A DNA stretch of 64,000 nucleotides from contig NC_068937.1 in the NCBI RefSeq assembly GCF_016801865.2, forward strand, positions 4,365,940 to 4,429,939. Reading direction: 5' to 3'. The stretch's first letter is position 1. The number at the start of each line of letters is the position of its first letter. Shown here in pieces: positions 44,311 through 53,692 of this stretch. Position numbers and translations under genes: made by a program. The DNA comes from Culex pipiens pallens. Lineage: Eukaryota > Arthropoda > Insecta > Diptera > Culicidae. The notes under the pieces were generated by a model. It did not search any database and had not been told where the DNA came from. It was given only the letters and a program-made list of their open reading frames with translations.

Positions 44311-44690
44311 ATAGGTACGCGGATTTTGTTTGCCTATTTTATATTTATTCATTTTTCAAAATCCGTATTGTCATTTTTATTTTTAAACATGTTTTAGCAG
44401 ACAAAAATCCGCAATTGCCATACAGGAGTATGAAGAATTTTGCAGCAGAGTCATGTTTTTTAGAAAAAATGTGCTTTTTGGAAAAAATAGAAATTCTAGT
44501 CAAAAAAAGTACACAACAGACTTTTTTTTTATCAAATGCATCTTTTTTAAGATAACAATAAAGTTAAATTTAACTGAAAAATTTCCGTTTTTCGATTTCT
44601 TTAAAAACGGAAAATATTTTTTTTAATCACAAAATATCCAATGAATTTGCCTAAGATACTTTGATGATTGGACCTCTGGCTGCAGAAACA
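44311..44690. repeat. Continuation of the CGGCAAAGTTG repeat family
   Basis: Words such as AAACATGTTTTAGCAGACAAAAATCC and AAATTTAACTGAAAAATTTCC resemble interior parts of the foldbacks at 4320 and 58648. AT-rich, non-coding. Confidence 0.5.
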
Positions 44691-45011
44691 CAGTCTAGAC
44701 TCGATTATCCGAAGGCCTCGGGAAAATTTCACTTCGGATAATCGAATCACGAAAAAAAAAATTCGATGTCTAATTTTTTATTGTTGAGCTTGAATATGAC
44801 CCCCCAACTAAAGTGATAAAAAAAATTAAATCCAAGATGGCAGCCAATATGGCGATGACGAAACATTGAAAAATGGCATTTTATCATTTAATAGGCAATC
44901 AACCGTTCAAATTTTACTAGCATGAGGTCGCAGAACAAACCTTCAGATAATCGAACTTCGGATAATCGAAACTTCGGACAATCGAGGCTCCGGCTAATCG
45001 AGTCTGTACTG
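44691..45011. mobile_element. Pogo/Tc1-type MITE (CAGT...AGACTCGATTA termini), copy 1
   Basis: The 321-base element starts CAGTCTAGACTCGATTATCC and ends with the inverse, AATCGAGTCTGTACTG, then TA. CAGT ends with a TA target are typical of pogo-like Tc1/mariner elements. Subterminal CTTCGGATAATCGAA repeats three or four times. An internal CCAAGATGGC..CCAATATGGCG block is present. No transposase. Confidence 0.75.
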
Positions 45012-45562
45012 TACAGTGAAAAAAAAACGAAATGAGAAAATTGATGTTTTCAAAGTCTGATCCAAATATTTTCACATTTTCTAATGCCAATATCTGAGCA
45101 ACTAATGGTCAAATTTTCAATGTTAAAAAATTAAACATTTCGTGATATATTCGAAAAAAAATATTTAGAAAATTTTGGAACCTACACTAATCTTTCTATT
45201 CATTAAAAAATCGGCAAAAACATTTTTCTCCGTTGTCGAATAACGCCCATTTGAAATGTTAGTCTTAACTCCTAAATTTTCAAAATATTTTTTTTTTCGG
45301 AGGGATTTTAAAATTTTCCAATTGTTTCATTTTTCAACATTGAAAATAAGACCACAAGTTGATGAGATATTAGCATTAGAAAATGCGGGAATTAAAAAAA
45401 CATATTTCATGCCTTATTTTAAAAATTTGTCGGCGTGAAGTATAACAAAATGCATTATATTAATTAATTTATGAAAATATTTTTTTCTTTGAATTTTACG
45501 ATTTTAACCGAAATGTGATCCCATAATTCAAAATTTGTTTAAGGCTTAAAAATGTCATAATA
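45012..45562. repeat. CGGCAAAGTTG-family internal sequence
   Basis: TTTTCTAATGCCAATATCTG (from 45077) and following words match 50318-50345. AT-rich, with no gene. Confidence 0.5.
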
Positions 45563-45941
45563 GGCCTCGGAAAAATTTCACTTCGGATAATCGAATCACG
45601 ATTTTTTTTTTTCGATGCCTAATTTTTTATTGTCGAGCTATGTATGACCCCTAAACTACGTTAAAGTGATTTAAAACTTATAAATCCAAGATGGCGGCCA
45701 ATATGGCGGTGTAGAAATATTGAAAAAATGCATTTTATTATTTAGTAGGCAATCAACTATTCAAATTTGACTAAAATGGGGTTGCAGAACTCGAATTTGA
45801 TTTAAAAACAAGAAAAAGAAAAAAAAAATTGTTCGTGATTCTGATTCGATTATCCGTAGTTGCATACAAACCTTCGGATAATCGAACTTCGGATAATCGA
45901 ACTTCGGATAATCGAGGCTTCGGATAATCGAGTCTGGACTG
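45563..45941. mobile_element. Pogo/Tc1-type MITE copy 2, left end missing
   Basis: Starts inside the element at AGGCCTCGGAAAAATTTCAC and ends TAATCGAGTCTGGACTG followed by TA. It shares with copy 1 the CCAAGATGGCGGCCAATATG block and the CTTCGGATAATCGAA subterminal repeats (four here). The left terminal 15 to 20 bases are absent. Confidence 0.75.
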
Positions 45942-46924
45942 TAACAACCATTATGCAATGTATTCGGAATAGTTTACAATCGATATTACAAGTTTTTTCA
46001 ATGAACATTTTATAATCAATAGATATATTTCGGACCTAATTTAAAAAAAACTGAAGCAAAGAGTATCGCAAAATGCTTACAGTCACAACATTGAACAATA
46101 TCAATAAATGCATGTAAATATTTTTTCCCTAAAACTTCAAATGTGATCAAAATTAAAAAAAAAAACTTTATTTGATTAAATTACATTATACACGTAAAAA
46201 AATTAATAAAGGTTTATTTAGTAAAAATAAAAAAAAATCTTTTGAAAAGAATATTTTTAATTTTATTTTTTAGGACCACAGATCGGAAAAAGCTGTTATT
46301 TTTAAATAAATTCATTCCTTTATTTTTGCAAATTTGTGACAAAAGAATTACTATAATTATTCAAAAACTTTGAAAAAGTAGACTTGAAATGTTAAACATA
46401 GTTTTTATTTTTATCAAAAAGTAATTCATGAAATTTTGGTACGTTTTCTTCAAATTTGCTTTAAGATTTGTTAGGATTGTATGGTTCTGTGTAGTCTTTC
46501 AGTTCAAACTTATGTCCTTTTTAAATGTTAGTCCTGAATTTAAAATTTTGATGATATTTGAAGGCCACGTGGCTAAGGCACAATCCATTTAACACTTGAA
46601 TTCGCAAGCTCGAGAAAAAGGGAGATTTTTTTCAGAACTTGGGAGTTTAGCTGTAAAACGGTATTCTTTATCAAATTAAATCCAAATTTACATTTTGAAA
46701 AAACAAATGTTTTGGTCAAAGTCTCAAAATTTTCCAAAAATCAAGCTTTTTAAAAAAATGAAACTGCTGCTGGGCTAATAAAATTGTCCTCTAAAACATA
46801 TCTGAAATTGTGATTTTAAAAATTTGTTCTTTTCCCAAAATGTCCTTACCTATAACTTTGACGAAGATATCGAATTGATCAGAAATTTTGTTATTTAGAT
46901 ACAGATTTTTTTTACATTTATATA
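45942..46924. other. AT-rich non-coding DNA with a divergent CGGCAAAGTTG core
   Basis: A divergent minus-strand core, ATAACTTTGACGAAGATATC, lies at 46852-46871. The remainder is AT-rich without a gene. Confidence 0.4.
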
Positions 46925-47375
46925 CCCGGGCGGACGGTAATAACAAAATTCATGCCATTTCAATAACAAATACCAACTGTTAAAATAACAGAAAGTGTTA
47001 TGGAATCTTCTTGAAAAATCAATTTTTGCATAAGTGTTTAATAACAGTTTGTGTTATCATAACAAAATTTGTTATTGGTCTGATATTGGTTGAAAGCCGA
47101 AACAACTTTGAAATAACATTTTTTGTTATGGAAGAATACCTTTAACCGTTATTGGAATGATCGGATTAGTTGTTAAAATAACAAAAAATAATAACAAAGA
47201 TTTGTTCGAAGAATAACTGAAAATGTTATTAGTCTGTTATTACAATAACAATCCAATAACAAAAAATTCATAACGACGAATAACAAATCTTGTTATAAAT
47301 AACATAAAATGTTATTGGCCTAGTATTTTCAAATATCAAAAAAAAATATTCCCAAGTTATTTCCGTCTGCTCAGG
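46925..47375. mobile_element. MITE-A copy 7 (reverse orientation, target duplication TA)
   Basis: The 451-base element begins CCCGGGCGGACGG and ends CCGTCTGCTCAGG, flanked by TA on both sides (46923-46924 and 47376-47377). The interior ATAACA/TGTTAT series is colinear with the copy at 13768. Confidence 0.85.
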
Positions 47376-48800
47376 TAATGGTATTTTTTATGGGTAATCA
47401 AATGTCATCTTTTAAATTATTTATTTTTTAAAGAGTTTCTTTTGCAAAACCATAAATTAAAAACTGGTCGAAAATTTAAATAGTTACCAACACATTTGTT
47501 GTAGAAAACAATAATGTTAAAAAAGCAGACAAAATTATTATTTTTCTAAAAAACGCTTAAGCCATCCTGGAAAATTCTATTCCTAGCAATGCACCAAAAC
47601 AAAAACCCTTAAATAATTGCTACTCTTCCCCACTTTAGAACGCACAGATTTTCCCGAAGCCACTTTTGGGTGATAATACGCTTCCCGGAACGCACGGTTT
47701 TGTTTTAAGGTTGGGAAGCCACTTTCCGTAAGCTTTCCAGCATTTTTCAGGTAGCTTTGCTCGTTGTCTGAGGACGAGGAAAATAATTTCTTCTTGTTTT
47801 TTTTCCGGATTAAACACAAATTTGCGTATTTTTTTTTTAAATCAGGTTTTTTTTTCGATTTCGAACTCAAGGAGGTAAAACTCAAATTTATCTTGTTTTC
47901 ATCATTCCTGAAAATTCTCGCTCCCAAAGGATATTGTTTCGCGGCAAAAAGCGTCGCGCTTGTTTACCCGGTTCTTCCTATTGACGTCATGTTCCCTGGA
48001 GGAAGCGCAAATTTGTGCTGTTCAATGAATTCGTTTGAAATAAAAAAGAAAAAAAAAAGAATAAAACAAGTATCTCCAGCAAGTTGTCATGGGTACGAGT
48101 TCATCCTCCTCTAGTGATGCGCGAACACCCACTCTTATGGGAAGATTTTGGAAGGCTTTTTTCTCTCCTGAGCTGGTTTTTGGTTTCTGGATGTTATTGC
48201 CTCGGGAGGAACCAATAGCCGAAAAACGTGCCCCGGCCAAATGGGAATGGATCATCAAAGTGAGGGGGGCTTCCCTTTTTCTTCAGGTGAAGCAGTAACA
48301 AACAATAAAAGAGCTTTCTTGAAGGAATTTTTCGAAGCATGTCATATGGAAATATTGGATTTTGGCAACCATATTGTGAGTCCTTTGAGAGCAAATTTGG
48401 TAAAACACTCGAAAGTCTTCAGGAAATCGAAATTTTCAGCAGCCCTAATGCCATGTTAAATTTTTAAAGACATTCTAAGATTGGTAAATTCACCCGTAAT
48501 TACTCCCAGATAACTCCAAATCCCTCGTTCTTCCATTATCGTACCTCCCCCACAAAAACACCAATTACTCGCCCTTACTTTGTGTTGTTCAAAACCGGGC
48601 ACCTGTCCCACTCAACAGGTAATTATTAGCATTTAAATTTTAATCAACATCACTCCGGGGTGCTCCCCGTCCACTGGGTGGGGCTGAGCGTTTTTTTTCA
48701 CTTTCTTTTTGGTTTTTGGAGGCTTGAAGCAGCGAACGGATCAAGGACCATTACAAGGACGACCCGAAACGGGGCCGGTTAACCCTCGGGTGACACTAGA
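47376..48800. other. AT-rich lead-in, then single-copy-looking DNA
   Basis: From about 47580 the DNA is of normal complexity and GC-richer, with many overlapping frames of 60 to 116 codons on both strands and none with a recognisable domain. It may be regulatory or may hold short exons I cannot identify. Confidence 0.4.
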
Positions 48801-49738
48801 ATTTATGTTTGCTCTTAAAAAGTTAGAGTATTGTTTCCTTTTTTTCCGTAATAACGTTCTGCAGAAACTATTTTGGCGTTTACGCCATTTTAAAGTTTTT
48901 ATTTTTTTAATTAAGATGGACTTCGACCCTATTTTCAAAAATACAAAACTTCAAGGGAGTGAAATTTCAGTGAAAAAATCAACAATATGGCGCTTAAGCC
49001 ATTTTGATATTTAACTTAAGCGTATCTAAAAATGCATATGTTGATTGGAATCGATTCGTTTAAAAATATCATTAGGCTAAATAAATGCTAAATTATGGCC
49101 GAGACAAAGTTTGCTTGAATTTGGTACGGTAGCTTTGTTAAAAAATAACTGAGGAAACTGTACTTCGCTACAATTTTTTTTTTTCAAAAAAAAATATGAC
49201 GAAATCCTATTTTTTATAAAAAAAAAAATGCTTTTCTAAAATTCTAATTCAATGTTTACCCAAATCAAGATTCGCTGCAAAATTGTAAATTTTGCAAAAA
49301 AAACAAAATTAAAAAAAATAAAATTTTCAATATTGATAAAATTTGTTTCCCAGCTAAAGATATTTTCTTAGTGTTTACGCAATTTGAATGAAATACGGCA
49401 AAAACAACCCTGCTGAAAATTTACACGGCAAATGTCATTTTAGAATCAACGTCAATGAAAAAACCCAATACAATGGCGCTTACGCCACTTTGTCATTAGG
49501 CATAAACTTTATCTTTAAACAGATATTTAAAAAATCGATTTATCCGGAATTACGAAAAATTGCATGGAAAACAATGTGTTGATGGCAGTGTTGCCAGACA
49601 TAGGAATTTTTCACAAAATTTGTTCCTGTCAATTTTTTTTAATTATTTGAAACAGAAGAAATGAAGTTTTATTGTTAAATTGTTTCATTTTAATGTTTAT
49701 TTAAAAAAATCTTGCTCTGTAAATTATTTATCCGATAT
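48801..49738. repeat. Diverged repeats carrying the TGGCGTTTACGCCA dyad
   Basis: TTTTGGCGTTTACGCCATTTT (48872), ATGGCGCTTAAGCCATTTTG (48987) and ATGGCGCTTACGCCACTTTG (49472) are variants of one dyad. The last is followed by CATTAGGCATAAACTTTATCTTTAAA and a GGCAGTGTTGCCAGACAT at 49585. The same order is seen at 50930-51120. Confidence 0.7.
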
Positions 49739-49888
49739 GGCGCCATCCCCAAATGACGTAGCATTTTTTTCACAAATTTTAGACCTCCCACCTGCTCCTT
49801 TGTAGCATTTTTACCAAATCCAATCTTTTTGTATGGTTTCCTCCTTCCTCCTCCCCCTTAAATGCTACGTCATTTGTGGATTGCACCC
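49739..49888. mobile_element. MITE-C (AAATGACGTAGCATTT termini)
   Basis: The 150-base element opens GCGCCATCCCCAAATGACGTAGC and closes with the inverse ending ATTGCACCC. A TTTTTGTATGGTTTCCTCC block lies inside. The layout (ATCC near the end, ACGT in the arm, TTTGTATGG inside, pyrimidine block) parallels MITE-B, so it may be a sister family. Confidence 0.75.
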
Positions 49889-50600
49889 ATACAAAAAAAA
49901 ATATCAGTTTTTAAAATTAGCAAAAATGTTTGTCTTTTTGAAAATATTGTCTTGAAGAGTTTGAGTTAGAAATGTGCATCCTTAAATCACTTGACTATTG
50001 TACTAGACTATCTTTTAAAGGAAATTTCTAACCGATTTGGTGTCTTGGGCAAAGTTGTTAGATTATCAGAAAAAATAGGCACGACGTTTTTTAAATTATT
50101 TTTTAGAAAACTCTATTTCCCAAAATCTGCATTTTTTTTATTTAAAAATAAACAGTGTTTTGATTTTAAATATAGTGTGTTTGAGTGCCCATTTCAAACA
50201 ATTTTTTTTTTCGAAAAGTTCAGAAGATTTCATATAAATTTGTCCAAGAAACATTGAAGATTGGACATCTGAGGTACAGCGGATAAAAGAAAATGAAACC
50301 AACAAATTAATTTCCTATTTTCTGATGCCAATATTTAGCAACTAACAATGTTAACAAAGGACAAATTTTGAAAATTTTGGAACTAGCATTTTCAAAGGGC
50401 GTAACTATGAATACGTTCCCTATATTTAATCACTAAATTGGATTAAAAACAGCTTAACCTGTCTTTTTAGTGAAAATATCAATTTATATTGAAAATAACA
50501 TTGATCACAAACACCACAATTTTTTTTAGTGTGAAGTTTGTATAGATAACACTTTAGGCCAATTGTTTATTAACAACTTATCCAAATTACGCTGTCGGTT
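49889..50600. repeat. CGGCAAAGTTG-family repeat copy
   Basis: CCGATTTGGTGTCTTGGGCA lies at 50033-50052, followed in order by AAAAGTTCAGAAGATTTCAT, GAAACATTGAAGATTGGACA, ACAGCGGATAAAAGAAAATG and GCCAATATTTAGCAACTAAC. The same order of blocks occurs in the elements at 58648 and 44041-45200, defining a family of about 350-400 bases. Confidence 0.7.
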
Positions 50601-51240
50601 TCATCATCAAATTGAATAATATACAATAATTTGGCGTTTACGTCATTTTCTCATTTCACATTCTTCTTTCGAAATTGAAAAAAAAACCTTGTCAATATTA
50701 TTCAAATTCACTCAGAAAATGTCAAATTCAAACTTAGCATGGACACAAGCATGAAGCTTGATGATTTGGGGCAAATTTTACTCATTTTTCAATTAACCTT
50801 AAAAATCACCCAATTCTGACAGCTGTTGCTAAACTCAGTTTTGCGTACGATCATACATAAGTACTGGCAAAAATTGCTAATGTAACTGAAAAAGTAACTT
50901 TTTCCAATATCGAGTGTCAAAAGTTTTTCGGCGATTATGCCACTTTGGCAATTTACATTGTAGCGTACGTTTTCAAAAGGTCGAATCTGCAACGATTACC
51001 TTTGGCAAGCATTAATTATATCTTTAAATTGCTGCTAATTAAATTGCTTTTTTAAATAACTCCTAAAGTAAAAGATGCAGAAAATTTGCTATGTTTAGTT
51101 GCTCTGGCAGTGTTGCCAGAAATGATCATTTTCTCATCTTCAAAAATGTTATTTCTTTTTTATCTGTCAATTTTAAGCGTGAATGTTTTTTAAAATAATC
51201 AAGAAGATATTTTTGTGATTTTTTTTTATGAATCTTTTTC
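50601..51240. repeat. Second set of TGGCGTTTACGCCA and GGCAGTGTTGCCAG repeats
   Basis: TTTGGCGTTTACGTCATTTTC (50630) and TTCGGCGATTATGCCACTTTG (50927) are followed by CATTAATTATATCTTTAAA and CTGGCAGTGTTGCCAGAAATG (51104). This matches the block order at 49472-49600. Confidence 0.7.
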
Positions 51241-52440
51241 ATTAAAAAAAGGACGATCCAATCGAGGGTTAAGCCCCACCCAGGTTAACGAAAATTTCAC
51301 GAGCCTCACGATTCCGGGAATCGTCGTCGTCGGAGCAAATTTTCGGCCGAGGTGCCTTTTCCAGGGCCTGTTGCTGCCGTAGCTGGAGGGAGGGGGAAAG
51401 GGAACTCTTGTTCACTCTCCAAACCGTGACGACGACAACAGATGAACAAATAGGGCTGAAATTTTTTGGGAGTGTTGAGGGGTAAGTGGTGTGGTGTGCG
51501 GCGGAATTAATGTTTGTTTTATCACCCAAAAAGTGCCGGGAATTACGATTGACCTTTTCCCTGCGACCGAAATTGACCATTTGGGGGTGATTATTGGGAA
51601 GTTTTTGTTTTCGCCCTCATAAATCGTGACGTCTTTTACGGACGGCGCACTTACAGGCATGTTTGTTTTCTTTCTACTTTGTCTGGTTGTTTTTTCGCAT
51701 GTTTTTTGCTTTTCTTTTCTTTTTTGGGAAAAACTCAAACGAAAAGAGCAACAACTGGCAGGCAGGCAGGCTGAGTGTGTTTGTGTTTATATTTTGTTGT
51801 GTTGGTATAGAAGAGGGGTGGCTCACAGAATCTTTTGCCCTCCCCCCACAAAGATTATGTTGTCAGAGCTTGTTTTTCTTTCCAGCTCCGAGGCTCGTCT
51901 CGATGGAAACGTTCAAGGTGGGTTTAAATTGATTTGCAATCGTTTAAAAAAAAATCGCGATTTTGACCAATACCGGCGCTGGCCTGGCCAAAAGGTAGAC
52001 CAAAGAGATTTAACGTAACCTTAAATCATAGATCGAAAAACTCATGAAAATTGAGCTTCAAGTCCCTCCGTGAACCTTTTTCCAGCCACTTATCACACAT
52101 TTGTTGAGTTAAAACCTCCCTTCACCACCCCCTCGACCGAAACTCGAGCCCCACGCACAATTTTCTGGGTGTGTATTTTGGCAACATCATCATCATCGTC
52201 ATCATCTTGAACACATAAACTGTGAGCTGAGAACATGGCTGCCTGCCACCGCCCAAAACGAGAAGCAACAGCATCATTACAGTGATTATTTGTTGATTTA
52301 GAAAACAGAATATTCATCTCGACCTCCCCACCCCCTTTACCATCCCTTCAAATAGGGTAAAATAGAAGCTACAGCTTTTTCCCCGGCTGGGTAAACACAA
52401 ACCTATCAGTCTGCCCAATTTTGGGGTTATGTTTGAAGGC
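51241..52440. other. Single-copy-looking GC-richer DNA
   Basis: Normal-complexity DNA with (CGT)n/(CATCAT)n tracts near 51318 and 52190. Long overlapping frames (for example 51412-51738 minus and 51626-52018 plus) show no recognisable domain. On the minus strand CAAACATGCCT is followed by GTAAGT near 51656-51647, which could be a short start exon with a donor. I do not call it a gene. Confidence 0.4.
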
Positions 52441-53240
52441 GAAGCCTAATGTAATTGTGAACGCGTTCGTTCCCCCTTTAACTTTGTCTTGGGCTTTGTC
52501 AACATATCGTTTGACATATTTGAGACGAATTTGGGAGTTGTTGAGCGATTTTTCGAAATTAAATTAGTGCCGTTGAAGTTTTTTTGGGAAAGCGACTTGA
52601 AGGAGTCTGTTGACAAATTTTCGACCTTAAAAATGTCGTTCAAACAAAATTACAGCGTTGCCAGATCGTCAAATTTAATGGTTTAAAAATGTCTTGCGAT
52701 TTCCTTTAAAAAATGTACAAAAAATCTGCCTAGAAAAAGTTTCGCTAAAGTCTTGAAATTTCGTGGCAGTGTTGCCAGATTAACAATCATCTCAAATTGT
52801 TCAGTAAAAAAATGTTTTTGAAGTCAAAACTTGCAACGTTCCGACCTGGAAGATATCTAAAATTAAAAACTCCCTGAAATTTCATGGAAGTGTCTATTAA
52901 TTTTTTTTTAACAGTGTTGCCAATTCATCTATTTTTAATAACTATCTGAACATGTTTTTTTATTTAAAACTTATCTAACGTAAAGTGGCTTTCGGATTAA
53001 TTTCCAACAAAATTTGCAATATTTGACCTTAAAAAACTCATTTTTTTTTAATTTCCTGGCACTGTTGCCAAACCAAACAAATCAAACCAGATGACTCACA
53101 TGAAAATGTCTTTCAATAACTATCCAACAATGTACTGGACAATCTGGAAGTACTGGAAACGTTGCTTTAAGCTGTCTATTTAAAGCGTAGCAGTGTTGCC
53201 AGACTGTCAATTTGTATGAAATTTTGGAATGGTAAAGAAA
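52441..53240. repeat. Diverged tandem repeat, about 130-bp units ending GCAGTGTTGCCAGA
   Basis: ACAGCGTTGCCAGATCGTC (52653), GGCAGTGTTGCCAGATTAAC (52764), ACAGTGTTGCCAATTCATC (52910), GGCACTGTTGCCAAACC (53057) and GCAGTGTTGCCAGACTGTC (53189) are spaced 110 to 150 bases apart. Between them are related A/T-rich blocks with AATTTCATGG-like words. No gene is visible. Confidence 0.7.
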
Positions 53241-53635
53241 AAAAGGGTGGCTTCCTAATTAATTTTCAACTGAACCAAAAACATCAAAAGAAGTCATAGA
53301 AATCGCAACTCATCAATGTTTATGACTTGTCAGAAAGGGGGCTTAAAAAGTGGATTCCGCGATTACATCTGGCCAACAAGAGTGAAGCTAATCAAAATTT
53401 AAAAGCTACTAATTACCTGGCAAAAAGGATGCTATCAAAACACCTGGAACCATTACCGATCCTTAAAAAGGAGAAATGGATATGAAGCAAATGCAGAAGA
53501 AAATGAGGATTAAAAGCTTCACAGTTAGGCGCAGAAAATATTGCTTCTCAAAAAAAAAAAAAGATTCTTTAAAGATTACCTAAAAAAATAAATACAAAAT
53601 GTACAATAATTCCAATTTTTAAAAAGTTCACAAAA
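53241..53635. other. AT-rich non-coding DNA
   Basis: A-rich DNA leading to the array; nothing recognisable. Confidence 0.4.
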
Positions 53636-53692
53636 TTTACAAAATTACCAAAATTACCAAAATTACCAAAATTTACAAAATTTACAAAAATT
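53636..53692. repeat. Oppositely oriented AATTTTGGT/AATTTTGTA tract at the array edge
   Basis: ACAAAATTACCAAAATTACC-type units are the reverse complement of AATTTTGGT units. The polarity switches to AATTTTGWC near 53693, so the left border of the large array is an inverted junction. Confidence 0.8.

Noticed and set aside
51412..51738. ATGCCT followed by GTAAGT on the minus strand as a tiny first coding exon
   Set aside because: The donor match and start context are attractive, but nothing else (upstream promoter, downstream acceptor or conserved peptide) supports it.
52640..53210. GGCAGTGTTGCC as a nuclear factor I site
   Set aside because: The half-sites are separated by six bases; the NFI consensus has TTGGC(N5)GCCAA, and the outer bases do not match.
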